Assembly (NCBI RefSeq): GCF_964340395.1 | Contig: NC_135556.1 | Coordinates: forward strand, 14,335,910 to 14,399,909 | Source: Glandiceps talaboti | Taxonomy: Eukaryota > Hemichordata > Enteropneusta > Spengelidae | Direction of reading: 5' to 3' | Length of the DNA: 64,000 bases | Part shown: in pieces, positions 21,744 to 37,790 of the stretch | How the letters are laid out: every line of letters begins with the position of its first letter | Position numbering within the stretch: the stretch's first letter is position 1 | Program-made: the position numbers and the translations under genes | The notes under the pieces: generated by a model | Told to the model about the DNA's origin: nothing | Seen by the model: the letters and a program-made list of their open reading frames with translations, nothing else | Database searches by the model: none

Positions 21744-24461
21744 TTATTATTATATCTGTTTCTTCAAAACATACAATTTCTGTGAAACTTGTACTGTGTG
21801 ATTTTGTGTGCAAGGAATGATTGAGTCCTTGTATAACTCTTGCTGCTAAAATGTTTACCAAAGTCACATTAATTACCGATTGCCAAAACAGTAAATCTGA
21901 AGACGGATTTCAATATTTACATTCTGTAGACTTATAAAGTGTGTGATGAGGAGGAGAGTACAATGTGATGACTTGCGGTGTTTTCTCATATATTGTACCA
22001 TGAAGATGACAATCATTGCCATAAAGACAACTCAAGTAAACCAACTGAAATCCTAGGACTCAGTGACTTATTATCTGAAATACTACCTTCTGTATTTTAG
22101 AAAGTTAATTTGTAATTTTTTTATTTAGCTAGCCATCATTATTTATGAGTGGGGGAGCAGTAGATGAGGGTTAGAGGGTTAGTAAAATTTTGTGAGTCAT
22201 GGCTTGGGTTGCTCAAATTTTCAATAGGTCCTCGGCAATGCCTCTGGCACCGTGACCCCCCTGGCTATAAATAATGAGAGATCCCTTAACTTTGTGCACT
22301 GCCTGTGTGTAGGAGGTCATGTTGCATCTACAGGTGCAATTAATGGGGGTATGATTAACACTCCAAACTACTTTTCTAGAATGGCACCAATGTAACGATG
22401 TAGTTGGGTCACAATCACGACACCTGTCCAGTAGACCATCTACATGCATGATGCTGCAAGGCTGTCGTACCTAACTGTTAGATTGCATACTTTGAAGATG
22501 CGATTACATGTAAAACCAACGATACATGCAGTCTCTTACATTGATTGGAAATTAACCAGAGATATAATCATAGAATGACAACATTCCAGACTACTAGTCG
22601 TATTCAAATATTTGTAGAATCTGTTGTGAACCTTCTTGGGGGGAAAAAGTGCCAATTTACTGTGTTGTCTGTAAAGGGTTTAAACAATGTAGTTTCGACT
22701 GAGAGAACATAGTATTTTAAAAGCATTGCGTAGTTGTCTCACTTTTTTCCAAACAGCTCTATTTGTGATATATAAATGAAGTATATACATGTACTTATCA
22801 AACTACACATAAGCAGGTCAAATAAATACTTAAAACCTATGAAACCAGCCGACATCCTAATTGACTAGTGTCTGCACTCTACCAGTATACATGTAGTTAC
22901 GTGCCTTCCTGACTGGCTGTACTGGTAATGTTTTCTATGTCAGTTTGTGGTGACAAAAAAATCAGTCTGTGTAACCATTTGAAGCTTTGTAACGCTTGTT
23001 TACTTACGTAGTATCAAAGTCGATATAAGGTTATAAGGACATGCACTGTAAACCTGATGACTTGCCCTTTGGAAGTATCATTGTTGTTTTTTTTACCATG
23101 TAGCTGTGTAGTGTGTGTGTGTGTGTGTGACTTAATCATGGGTATGACAGTACTTTTGTTTTCAAGTACTACATATTATCCTTATATACATGTATATGAG
23201 TTAAGTGTATCTGTCCAAACATTCAATATTATATATACCAAACTTCTCAAGTTCACCGTCCAAACATTTGTTACAATTTTCATCAGATCAGGAGGCTGTC
23301 ATTGCTTCATATTCACTGTAAATAAATTGTACAGGATATTTGTAGATATTTAGTTGTTCAGTGCATTAGTTCAGTGCCTTTTTTCATCAGAATGTTACCT
23401 TTGCAAACAATTGTTTATCTTCTTATATGTGATTGCAAAGCAAGCAAATAGCGCCACCAATGGTCCTTTATGAAGGCACCCTTCGTTTTTATTAGACTTA
23501 CCACTTCGAATAGAAAGGCATAATGTTACATGTTTATTGAAATGCATTAAAAATGTGAGAAAAATTATATATTGTGTAAAAAATATTATCCATGATTAAA
23601 AATAAAGTATATATGTGAAATTTATCAGGTAATTATTAATAATATGTATGTATGATGTCTTATTACTGAACGTTTTGTTAAACATATGCGTAGTTTTACG
23701 AGTCTCTTCAGTGAGTGACAATGAACATTTACCCAACTTTTACCCAAATTCAACAAGACCAAATATTTTTTGTTTATAAAACGAACGTACTCATTAATTT
23801 TCTCAGAGACCCGTAGTAGAGGGTCTATGATTTTCTGAGGATATTTTTAAATGATTGGAAATCAAATTTGTTAAGGTTATCTTTGGGCAAAGTTTTAACA
23901 CTATAATGTCACTTTTTAGCGAATTTACCAACTAACGTGAACTTCCTTATTACTGTAAGAAAGGTTTGTCGGTTCTGTATTTGATCATTATCAACAAGAC
24001 TGTAGAAATCAATCATCAGTAAAATTCTACTGGTTGCCATGGTTACTAATATAAATCTTATTTGCATATGTTTACCAACATTATTGATAAATAATAATTA
24101 TCATGACATCACTGTTCTAATTTTCTTTTAGAGGATTTAAGTTATGGATATGAAAAAGAGTTTTTCCATAACTTGTTTTTGAAGCTTTTAGTTCGTGTCA
24201 AATCAACTCAGTCTATGAATGTTTCCATGAAGGAGAAAAAAATAAATAAATCTCACCTTATAAAAAAGTTTGAATGTTTTCTGTGTCAGGTTGTTGCAAT
24301 GTGTCAGGTAAGTGACATCAGCTGTTCATGTGGACATTTGTACCAGTGTGTGTCTTCTTATGATGTCACTACATACTGCAGACAGAAGTTGACAAAAATA
24401 ACAACGCAACATTGCTAGCTTTGTGTAGAAATGCAAGAATTTCTGCAGAAAGCAATTCTAC

Positions 24462-24940
24462 ATTGTAATTAGGAAGTACTGGCAGTGCACCAAACTAAGA
24501 AGGAAACAAAACAGTACAACTGCCGACATCAGACTATGGATGAACAGAACCTCAATGTTACAAACAGGGAAAGTAAACGACTGAATTGGATTAATAACAC
24601 TTGGCACAGCATGTTGAAAGTACAGAGACTTATATTACATTTCATCATTTGATAACAGTTGTATGGCCGCTTTACATAATAGTTCATGTTCACAAACAAA
24701 TCAGAAGTTCCCCTGGCATTTCATACACATAAAGAGGCCATAAAGCTTCATATCAAATGATGAAATGTGATACAAGCCTCTGCTGTTCCAAGCTGTTATG
24801 TCAAGTGTTATTAATCCAATTGATTTGTTTACTTTTCCTGTTTGTAACAGGTTCCATTTGTCCATGGTCTGATGTCAGCAGTTGTATTTTGTTGAATGAG
24901 CTTGTCATGAGAATTGCAGTCAGTCCAACTACAATGACGA
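24462..24940. repeat. Long imperfect inverted repeat
   Basis: The best arms are 24513-24655 and 24751-24893, around 85% complementary by eye, with a loop of about 95 bp. Shared segments include TTGGATTAATAACACTTG and CATTTCATCATTTGATA. Weaker pairing extends outward. MITE-like or a foldback of unknown family. Confidence 0.7.
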
Positions 24941-25358
24941 ACCAGTTGGGAGACTTGGACTTGACATTAGTAGAATTGGGTTTGATAAAAAAAAGTTGAC
25001 AAGTCCTTTACTCTACATTTTGTTACATACTGGAAACAGAAACAACTCATTGTTTATAAAACAATTTTATTTCCAACTTATATCAGTACAATAAGTAAAA
25101 CAGAAAATCTAAATATATTTACTGATTTGCTGTGGTAATATAACACAGACGTAACAGTATCAAGAAAATGTAAATTGTCAGGTGTCTGTTGATTGCTCTT
25201 GTTTCTCCACAGCATGAAAGTTAGAACTCACACATTTCTGAGAGGGGCAAGGTTTCAATCCAAGATTTCTCTCTTTAGCACCATGGCAATGATTTTCACC
25301 ACATTCATCTCTCGGAGGCTATAACACCACTATATAGTCCATTTATCATTATCAAACC

Positions 25359-25379
25359 TCCCCCCCCCCCCCCCCCCCC
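25359..25379. repeat. Poly-C homopolymer
   Basis: About 21 consecutive C bases after CAAACCT. Prone to assembly length error. Confidence 0.9.
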
Positions 25380-25924
25380 TCTTTTATAGTCTGGGATCCT
25401 GTTCTATATCATTGCTAGCTGAGCTGTCACTCAAACATTTGCAGCCAATGGTGAGATAGGACACGGGGGGTCCCAGTCCAGCCCATTTTGTTTATTGAAA
25501 GATAGATCTTGGAGGGGACGCCTCTAAATTGCAAATATAATTGATGTCCAGTCCTCAGATAACAAAAACACTTGGATTTTTTAAACATGCTTATTTCAGA
25601 CAACACAGAGGCAAAAGAAACTGTTAGCTGTACAACAGATGTAGATTTCACACTTTTACATAGCCTGGAATTTGTCAAAAGATTTGCATACTTAAGAATT
25701 TACTAAGGATGTCTATTTCTCAGAGAACATGGACACTGTTTAATTTCAACCTGTCATGATTCCTGCTATTATTAGAACAAGTACAAATAACTGAAGATTT
25801 TGTTTTTATAACATAAATATTGGATGCAGACAGCAAAATGGTTTATTATCTAAGTAATACTAGGTAACAGGTCTAAAATTTTCATTCAAAAACCGATATA
25901 TTTTATGTGTATTTTTAAAACATA

Positions 25925-25930
25925 TTTATT
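25925..25930 (-). terminator. Candidate SPATA4 poly(A) signal
   Basis: Minus-strand AATAAA (TTTATT on the plus strand), about 190 nt after the SPATA4 stop. Other AATAAA-like copies follow, so the end point is only likely. Confidence 0.45.
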
Positions 25931-26121
25931 TACAAATGTGGACTTCCTCAAATTCTGCACTTCTGCAATATTGTAATCCACTGGGATATATGACTGTAGC
26001 TTTCTGCAAACTGTTTCAGGTTTAAATAGTTTGTGTAAACGATTCAATTCTGCTTGTAGGAATGTACACCTTTTTTGGGGTTTGTTTAGTTCAGTGTTCT
26101 TTTTTTTCCACAGCAATTTGA

Positions 26122-30125
<4,004 letters not shown>

Positions 30126-30477
30126 ACTTCCTATCTCCTTACTTAACCTAAAACTTGAGATTTTCAAGTCGTTTCAAGCGACACTCTTGTGAACTCTACG
30201 TTCGATTTGGAGCTCGTTGCTATGTTTGCTAGCAACGAATGGGTTGGTATTCCTTTCCTCCAATCGGTAGACCACAGCACACTTCCGCATTGTGAGGGCG
30301 CTCCAACTATCCTTTGAAAAGGCATGTTGAAAAGGTAGTCTGATCTCGTATTACACTTTTATAATGTAATATCTATCGGTATCGATACGATATTCGAAAA
30401 AATAGTCTATTAGAGCCATTGTTTTACCGAGAATGTTTATGCACATTAGGGCCAGAGATCACCAGAAGGTATAGGAC
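30126..30477. promoter_or_regulatory. Head-to-head bidirectional promoter region (SPATA4/MITD1)
   Basis: Only 352 bp separate the two start codons, so both 5' UTRs and promoters must lie here. Visible motifs are an inverted CGTTGCTA-N7-TAGCAACG (30215-30237, resembling RFX X-box half-sites), CCAATCGG (30260), an ETS-like ACTTCCG near 30281, and the palindrome GTATCGATAC at 30379-30388. CpG is denser than in flanking DNA. No TATA box is obvious. Factor assignments are inference. Confidence 0.65.
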
Positions 30478-30610
30478 ATGGCTGGAGGGATGGAAACATC
30501 AGCAATCAGTATTCTGAAAAGTGCAGTAGAGCTTGATGGCAGTAGTAGATTTACCGAGGCTCTAGCTTGCTATAGGGAAGGTATACAACTGTTGATGGAA
30601 GTCATGAAAG
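30478..30610 (+). CDS. MITD1: MITD1 exon 1
   Basis: ATG at 30478-30480, donor GTTAGT. 44 codons plus one base covering the first two helices of the MIT domain. Confidence 0.94.
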
Positions 30611-33600
30611 GTTAGTGTTGTATTAAAGGTTATTAGGATGTGTGCTCTTTAATGGGACATAGCAGTATCAGTCGTTAAATATGTAATGACGGGGGGGGGG
30701 GGAGTAAGTATATCCTCCTCCTCCTCCTCCTCCTCCTCCTCCTCATCATCATCATCATCATCATCACCACCACCACCACCGCCGCCGCCGCCACGGCCAC
30801 CACCACCATCATCATGTTTTTTCTCCACAGTATCACCATAGTCATCATTAAATTCTGACCATCTCTAATAGTATTGTATCTATATTGATATCACCATGGA
30901 TACTTAGACTGAAAGATTTTTTCAACAATAACAAAATATATACAAGTAACATTGCTTTAATCTGTCATTTCATTTTTATGGAGAATATGGTATTGTATAT
31001 ACATATACTTGTTATGGTATATTGTATATACATGTACTTGTTATGGTATATTGTATATACATATACTTGTTATGGTATATTGTGTATACATATACTTGTT
31101 ATGGTATATTGTATATACATGTACTTGTTATGGTATATTGTATATACGTATACTTGTTATGGTATATTGTATAACATATACTTGTTATGGTATATTGTAT
31201 ATACATGTACTTGTTATGGTATATTGTATATACATGTATTTGTTATGGTATATTGTATATACATGTACTTGTTATGGTATATTGTATATACATATACTTG
31301 TTATGGTATATTGTATATACGTATACTTGTTATGGTATATTGTATATACATATACTTGTTATGGTATATTGTATATACATATACTTGTTATGGTATATTG
31401 TATATACGTATACTTGTTATGGTATATTGTATATACATGTATTTGTTATGGTATATTGTATATACATGTACTTGTTATGGTATATTGTATATACATATAC
31501 TTGTTATGGTATATTGTATATACATATACTTGTTATGGTATATTGTATATACATGTACTTGTTATGGTATATTGTATATACATATACTTGTTATGGTATA
31601 TTGTATATACATGTATTTGTTATGGTATATTGTATATACATGTACTTGTTATGGTATATTGTATATACATATACTTGTTATGGTATATTGTATATACATG
31701 TATTTGTTATGGTATATTGTATATACATGTACTTGTTATGGTATATTGTATATACGTATACTTGTTATGGTATATTGTATATACATGTACTTGTTATGGT
31801 ATATTGTATATACATGTACTTGTTATGGTATATTGTATATACGTATACTTGTTATGGTATATTGTATATACATGTACTTGTTATGGTATATTGTGTATAC
31901 ATGTACTTGTTATGGTATATTGCTTATACATGTACTTGTTATGATATATTATATATACATATACTTCTGGCAAATTGAAATTTTATTCAGAGTATTGTAA
32001 AGTAATCTAGCATACCACTGTAATCAGCTGCCACTCAATGAAATAATTTGAAAAAATTACCATAAAAAAAAAATAATGCATAGTGGTTTATGTTAATAAA
32101 AATTATTCATGTGTTCATTTCAGTGACAAAAAATGAATCCAAAGTGAAAGCTATGAGAGATAGGATATCAGAATATATGACAAGAGCTGAAAAATTGAAA
32201 GATCACATTGAAGAAGAAAAAAGTGGTAAGGAAGTGTCTCAGACTGATGCATAAATAAACTTGGGGTGTTTTTGTTCAAGAACTGATGGGCCAGTGACAT
32301 GATTTATTACTAGTGTAAACACTGGGAGCTGGAGACATGCAAAGATTTGCACAGTTGTTTTTTGTACAATTGTGTTAATTATGAATATTTACTGCAGATG
32401 TCGATGTATGGCAGAGCAATTAATTCCTGATGTGTGTGTACTCTAAGAATAAATTGATAACAGCTAAACACAAATGTTGAGAAGAAAGTGCACTAATAAT
32501 TTGTATGATCTTTTTTTTTTATCGAACATAATAAAAGTAGTCAAAAAATTTTATGCAAGGTTTTGCATACATGCCTCCTGCTCCCTGTGGTTTAGGCCAG
32601 GAAGGGAGCATTATCTTCTGAAATGTCCAAAAGGCAAATTGATGCTGTTTTAACCTAAATTGAAATAATTTTTTGTGAATTTTTTCAAGATTTTCTTTCA
32701 AGCAGGGTCAGTACCCGTGTTACCATATTGAGAACATTGTCATCAGTTGTTGTCACCATAGTAACAAAAGTTATAACCTTGGTATTGTCATTTTCAATAA
32801 ATTCAACATCATTTAATTTCCTTTTTCGTGAATAAAAATAAATATTTTTGTTTTGTTATTTCTCCAGCTGGTCGATATCATGAGCAATACCATATTGCAA
32901 AGGATTCAACTGGACACAGTTATAAAACAGTTTTTGGTAAATTCATAGATGAATACTTGACAAATGTTGAAGTAGAGGATCCCTATGTAAGAAGTACTCA
33001 CCAGATTTACAATTTCTTACGGTTCTGTGAACTACTAATGAAGCCCCCTAGTAGAGTGAAAAAAATAGTGTTGACAACAGGATCAGATGAGGTGGGTATA
33101 GAAAGGACCAGATCCTCTTGTCTTGCAAAGATTTGAATTCTTTATATAAAGTACAAATTTAGATTGAGTCAGACTTGAAGATTTGTTGTTGTGGATACTG
33201 TGTATACAGTCTAAGGGTTGGTGTGTTTGTTTGTTGGTAATTGTTGTGGATACTGTTTATACAATGAGTATAAAGTTGGCATCAGATTCAGATTCAGATA
33301 GCGTCATATTGAGCGTCAGATAGCCTCAGAGAGCCTCAGATCCAAAGACGCCCGACGACCCGGCCGGAAGGACTCAATCAAACCAGAAATAATACCGTTG
33401 AGACTACAGGGAAAGATTCTGCTTCACAACCTTTTGATGGCAGTAGGAATGATGGGTTTGGGTAGACATTGCTGTGATGGATGACTAACATCGTTTTGTT
33501 AGAAAGGACTGTTGAGATTTATTGCTAAATACAAATTTGTTGTTATGCAAATAGTGATCCACCATTTTTTGTTCAATTTTTGTTTTATAAACTTTCATTA

Positions 33601-35439
33601 ACAATAGCTATCACTTGTATTTTTGTGAAATTTCAGGCAAACTTTCACCAACAGAAAAGCAGACTTGATGAACTAAAAGAGAGTTTATCAAAACATGGCG
33701 TTCAACTCATTGTTAACGTTTCTTCTTCATTGCATGATAGGGAAATCAGGTAAGTCTGTTGATAATAGGGAAGAAAGATTAGAAGGTAGGAAATGGTGAT
33801 AAAACTATGTGTGATTGGTGAATATTCTTTGGTAACTTTGGGGTTATTGTTGCATGATTTTCTTCAACTACTACACCCCTTTCTCCTTCTTTTTGATTCA
33901 ATTAACTAGTCATGTCAGAAGCCAAAAAACCTTCAACGTACGATGAAAGTTTACAAGAATTTGTACGGTTTATGTTTTGATAATGAAGTTAATCTTTTTT
34001 ACCTATCCTATCCTCTCCTACCCTAATTCCTATCTTTTTCTATCTTATCCTATCTTGTGTTGTCTTGTCCTCTCCTCTTATCTCATCTTGTCTTGTCCCA
34101 TCTCATCTCATCTTGTCTTGGGCTCATCACATACATGTGCCTTGTCTTGTCTCATCTCATCTTATCACATCAAAGTGTCTCACCTCACCTCACCTCACCT
34201 CACCCCATCAAACTACACCTGACCTGACCTCTCACCTCATCTCATCTTATCACATCAAAGTGTCTCACCTCACCTCACCTCACCACCTAACCTCACCTCA
34301 CCTCACCCCATCACACCTGACCTGACCTCTCACCTCACCTCATCTCACCTCACATTTCTTCATCTTCCTCTTGGCTCATCTTGGTGTAATTTTGTCTCAC
34401 CACAGTGTCACCTTACTGCACCTAGGGGACAATGTTATCTGATGCACCTAACCTTTTGAACACTGATGGAATGCATGCATGGTTTGTCAGCCATTTGGGA
34501 TTTACTCCATGTCAACAGATTTCTCGAAAATTTTCATTTACCAGAAATGTAGCATTATCTACACATGTGTTGTGTGAGGTTTGCTAGGATAAATGTGATT
34601 TATTTGAGTACTATTATGGATGAACTATTTATGATGGTCTTCTTCTCATAAACATCTACACAGAGGTATACTTCAACGTTTGCAAACAAGATTTTAGTTA
34701 AAGACCTTTTGTTATTGATTTTCATAAAACTCATAATTATCATCAACACATGAACCTGATAGAATTGGAATGTTGCTTGTATAACGTGGGTACTGCTGAT
34801 AAGACTATATTTGTAAGGTTAGGCAAAATAAAAAAAAAGAATTGTGTGTTTCCAATAACCCGACCAACCTAAGTTTAAGCCACCGACCCTAAACATTTTA
34901 TAAACATTTCAAACAAAAAGATAAGAAATTCTTTGCCTTCTTGACCTTCATGCGTGTCTGTTTTCTTTCCCCAGTCATGTCTGTATATATTTCATCAAAG
35001 TATCACAGAAGGGGTATTCTAACCAGCATTTTGTTTGGTTTTGGGTTGAAGCAATATTATTTCAAAAATAAAAACAATTAAAAAGAAAAAAATATAAAAT
35101 CCTGACCTACCTACCCTATAGTACTCTGAGGCCATGTGTCATCAGAAACACACAATTATTATTATATTGTGAAATGGTGTGGCTGGCCACATGCGTCTAT
35201 CCTCTGACCCTTGCAATACTGCTTGTATTTTTGTGTGATGTTGTATAATCTAATATCATTCCGTTGATTTTATTCACAGATTTAATAATGGTTGGATTAT
35301 CAAGATTGGAAGAGGATTAGATTATTTTAAGGCTACAGGAAAATTTGCAATTGGATTTTGTGATTTTGATTTTAGACACTGCCATGAAACAACTGTAGAT
35401 ATATTTCATAGTAAACACACTAAATCTACAGATAGATAG
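30478..35439 (+). CDS. MITD1: MITD1, MIT-domain protein acting with ESCRT-III, complete
   Basis: Five coding segments: 30478-30610, 32124-32225, 32868-33091, 33637-33749 and 35280-35439. They total 732 nt (243 aa plus TAG), and all introns are GT-AG. Residues about 6-80 form a MIT three-helix domain ([53 protein letters not shown]). Residues about 85-243 match the PLD-like membrane-binding C-terminal domain ([48 protein letters not shown]). Human MITD1 is 249 aa, so the length fits. In mammals the MIT domain binds ESCRT-III (CHMP) tails and the protein stabilises the midbody at abscission. Start chosen by length and family match (GACATGG context); a second Met lies four codons later. Confidence 0.96.
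30691..30812. repeat. Compound trinucleotide cluster (G)n-(TCC)n-(TCA)n-(CAC)n-(GCC)n
   Basis: A G11 run is followed by about ten TCC, eight TCA, six CAC and four GCC units, then CCACCACCATCATCATC. Each block differs from its neighbour by about one substitution per triplet. Lies in MITD1 intron 1. Confidence 0.93.
30985..31968. repeat. 29-bp VNTR, about 33 copies
   Basis: The unit is TTGTTATGGTATATTGTATA then TACATATAC. Copies vary mainly at one spot (CATATAC, CATGTAC, CGTATAC, CATGTAT). One unit near 31165 is two bases short. The unit has no stop in any plus-strand frame, so three long overlapping frames (371, 311 and 263 codons) appear. They are repeat artefacts, not genes. In MITD1 intron 1. 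Confidence 0.97.
32124..32225 (+). CDS. MITD1: MITD1 exon 2
   Basis: Acceptor CATTTCAG, donor GTAAGG. Encodes [20 protein letters not shown] and [14 protein letters not shown], the third MIT helix. Confidence 0.95.
32868..33091 (+). CDS. MITD1: MITD1 exon 3
   Basis: Acceptor TTTCTCCAG, donor GTGGGT. Start of the C-terminal domain: [20 protein letters not shown], then [20 protein letters not shown], ending VLTTGSDE. Confidence 0.96.
33637..33749 (+). CDS. MITD1: MITD1 exon 4
   Basis: Acceptor AATTTCAG, donor GTAAGT. Encodes [20 protein letters not shown] then [14 protein letters not shown]. Confidence 0.96.
33990..34370. repeat. Pyrimidine-rich pentamer array (CTATC, CTCAT, CTCAC)
   Basis: Purine-poor tract of CCTAT, CTTGT, TCTCA and CCTCA units with two larger duplicated blocks (TCTTATCACATCAAAGTGTC occurs twice). 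In the MITD1 intron before the last exon. Confidence 0.85.
35280..35439 (+). CDS. MITD1: MITD1 exon 5 (stop codon)
   Basis: Acceptor TATTCACAG. Encodes [20 protein letters not shown] then [20 protein letters not shown], ending KSTDR and TAG at 35437-35439. Confidence 0.97.
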
Positions 35440-35492
35440 TATCGGTTTGTGTCAGTATTTTAGTTGTAAATTTGGTGATTACTTTATTAAAA

Positions 35493-35498
35493 AATAAA
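35493..35498 (+). terminator. MITD1 poly(A) signal
   Basis: AATAAA 54 nt after the MITD1 stop, inside TTAAAAAATAAACTTT. A GT-rich tract follows from 35547 and could act as the downstream element. Confidence 0.7.
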
Positions 35499-35544
35499 CT
35501 TTATACTGTTTTATAAGATATTGGACTCAGAATCAATCTTAATC

Positions 35545-35546
<2 letters not shown>

Positions 35547-35604
<58 letters not shown>
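35547..35604. repeat. (TG)n microsatellite
   Basis: About 29 TG units just downstream of the MITD1 poly(A) signal. Confidence 0.97.
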
Positions 35605-35607
<3 letters not shown>

Positions 35608-37790
35608 TTCCCATTTTTTAAAATTTTGTTGTTTCTTTGCATTGACATGTATCACTTGGACAGTGACTGCCACTACATAAAATCCCTGTCTTCACTCCAC
35701 TGAGTATGTTTTAATCTTTGATATACGCAAACACCTTTACCTATTTCAGAAGACAATAAAGATTGGTTTCAAACTTCTAACTCCTCGACATACTGTTTCC
35801 AAAATTATTATCTCATGCCATTTTCATCAACAAAGACATTCTACTGGTACCAGTAACAGAATTATTAAACCAAGTAGAACTAATAATGCAACATTTTACT
35901 TTGTGCTACCCCAAGTACACAAAAAAGAAACTAAAGGCAAAAAGAGTAAATGTATGGAAACATGACTCTGTGTAAAGATGAATGAATTGCATGATAAATA
36001 CAGTATGCATACAAATGACATGGACTACAATTTACATAAGATGTGGTTCAAGTCGACTGGCTGTATTTCAGGTGTTGGAAATTGCGCCCTCTACTACTAG
36101 CTTTTAAGTTGTGACAGTGAAAACGTTACATGTAAAGGTTTGATGTGTAAATGTCTAATGAAGAGAAACTTTCCTACAGAAGGATTTCACAGTAAAAAAG
36201 GTTATCTTAAACTTTGTGTACACCCTCAATAAAAAAATATCAATACAAAACTTACCTGGTTTTGTTCAAAATATCAAATGATAACCTTTTATAGCCAAAA
36301 AGATGTGATTGCATGTTTATGTAATGTAAATTGTAATCGTGTTGAAAGATAACCCACTTTGAAATGTAATACATGGAAAGTGCATATGGCCTAAAGCAAC
36401 GCGGAACGTTGAAATTGGATGCGAAAGTAAACAAATCCAAATGGAAACTTTTTACAAAGTAAAATAAAAGGAAAGGTGAAAGAGAAAAAAAACATGAATG
36501 GTGCTATGTATATATACATGTAAAAAAAGCGTTTAGCATGCATTGTGAAAAAAACCCTTCGGTTTCGATGGTTTGATGTTGAGTGCAGTCGTTTCTTCCT
36601 GTTTATGGTATGAAATAAAAATTCGTCTGCTGATTTACATCGTAATCTATTGTTCCCATTGTCGCGATGTCTCAGTGCGGAAGTATAATTGGGATGATCT
36701 ATTCATTTGTGGGTGTTGTGGTAGCAACTTCGGTGACGAGCTGGGTAATACTCACCACTACCTTTATATAATTCTATAATTTTATCGCCGAAATTGTGAG
36801 TTATAGTAGCTTTAGATTTTTAAGCGTGATGAAAGTATTCTTGATGCAAATTTTCTCTACAACACCCTTATGAAAAAGCGACAACGTTAATGAACGACCC
36901 CTATAAAGACACTTGGCATGCGCCATGCTTCGCAGAAAAGGTCACTGCAGTTGCGCACGAATTCAAAATTCAGATTGCCAAGATCGTGTACCATCTCACA
37001 TTCACAACAATCGGACGTAGATTTTGGAGAAAGGCCTTTTTTTGCCAAGTTTGAAATATTTGCGAATTCACAGACATATATGAAGGTAAGTCCTGCATGG
37101 TGTTCATTATCTGTTCGGTCATCGTGAACATTTCGATTCGAACGACGCTCTATTTAGAACAGACGTGGTCCATCTCTGTAACTTCTTGACATGTCTGGGA
37201 TGGTCGTCTGACATGTACTTGCATGCCCACCGAACTGTTTGATTCACTCTTTTTATATCCAGAAAGGAACGTTTTCTCTTGCATTCTCACGGATCCATCG
37301 TCTAAACTCTAAGGTAAAACTGCAGGCTTTTATCTATGATTTGTAATATTTTTTATCTGTCATTCATACAAAGTTCAATGATTGCATCAAACTTCAGAAA
37401 ATATCGAAGGTGAAATTTACTGAAAAGTAGTCAGTACATGCAGTAACACAGGAAATGGAAACATAACTGTTTCAAGCATGCGGTTCTGATTCAACCCATT
37501 CTAAACATTCATCAGATCAGTTTTATTCTTTGTTCGCTATTAGGTGAAAGGCGAATATTTCCAGAAGCCAAGTACTAACAGTGTAACAGAAATATGATTT
37601 ACTGAACACACATGTCGTCCAATGTTGACACTTTTTTGAACACGCAATAGTAAACACAATTGAAGAAGTCGCTGATGTCATGTGTAACTTTATACGCAGG
37701 GTATGAATTTCATGTTATAGTATTATCTATTAGTACTACTTAGATCAAATTTTCTTGAAGTTTAAAAGTCTGTTTTTACCCTCCTTGCAG

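Larger units (their letters stand above)
19694..26121. other. Intergenic region between convergent WDR17 and SPATA4
   Basis: It holds both predicted 3' UTRs, a family A foldback copy (21578-21743), a long inverted repeat (24462-24940), a C homopolymer (about 25359-25379) and a short GT run near 23114. No convincing gene was recognised. Short open frames at 22213-22449 (minus) and 24173-24418 (plus) lack recognisable domains. Confidence 0.7.
35440..37790. other. MITD1-CEP135 spacer, putative promoter and first non-coding exon
   Basis: Contains the (TG)n tract at 35547-35604 and otherwise unique AT-rich DNA. A more CpG-rich stretch at 36560-37130 includes GTCGCGATGTCTCAGTGCGG then AAGT (an ETS-like CGGAAGT at 36678). 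Candidate donors for a non-coding first exon are TGAAG|GTAAGT at 37086 and TAAG|GTAAAA at 37313. The transcription start cannot be fixed from sequence. Confidence 0.45.

Noticed and set aside
24173-24418. 81-codon plus-strand frame after a TTTTAG-like acceptor
   Set aside because: Lys/Ser-rich with no recognised domain, and not linked to WDR17, whose stop lies 4.5 kb upstream.
30885-32000. Three overlapping long open frames (371, 311, 263 codons)
   Set aside because: They are the 29-bp VNTR read in three frames; the product is a pure 29-residue repeat with no domain, inside a MITD1 intron.
33275-33375. GC-richer stretch (AGCCTCAGATCC, CCCGACGACCCGGCCGG) in a MITD1 intron
   Set aside because: Looked like a retroelement fragment, but no frame or motif could be supported.
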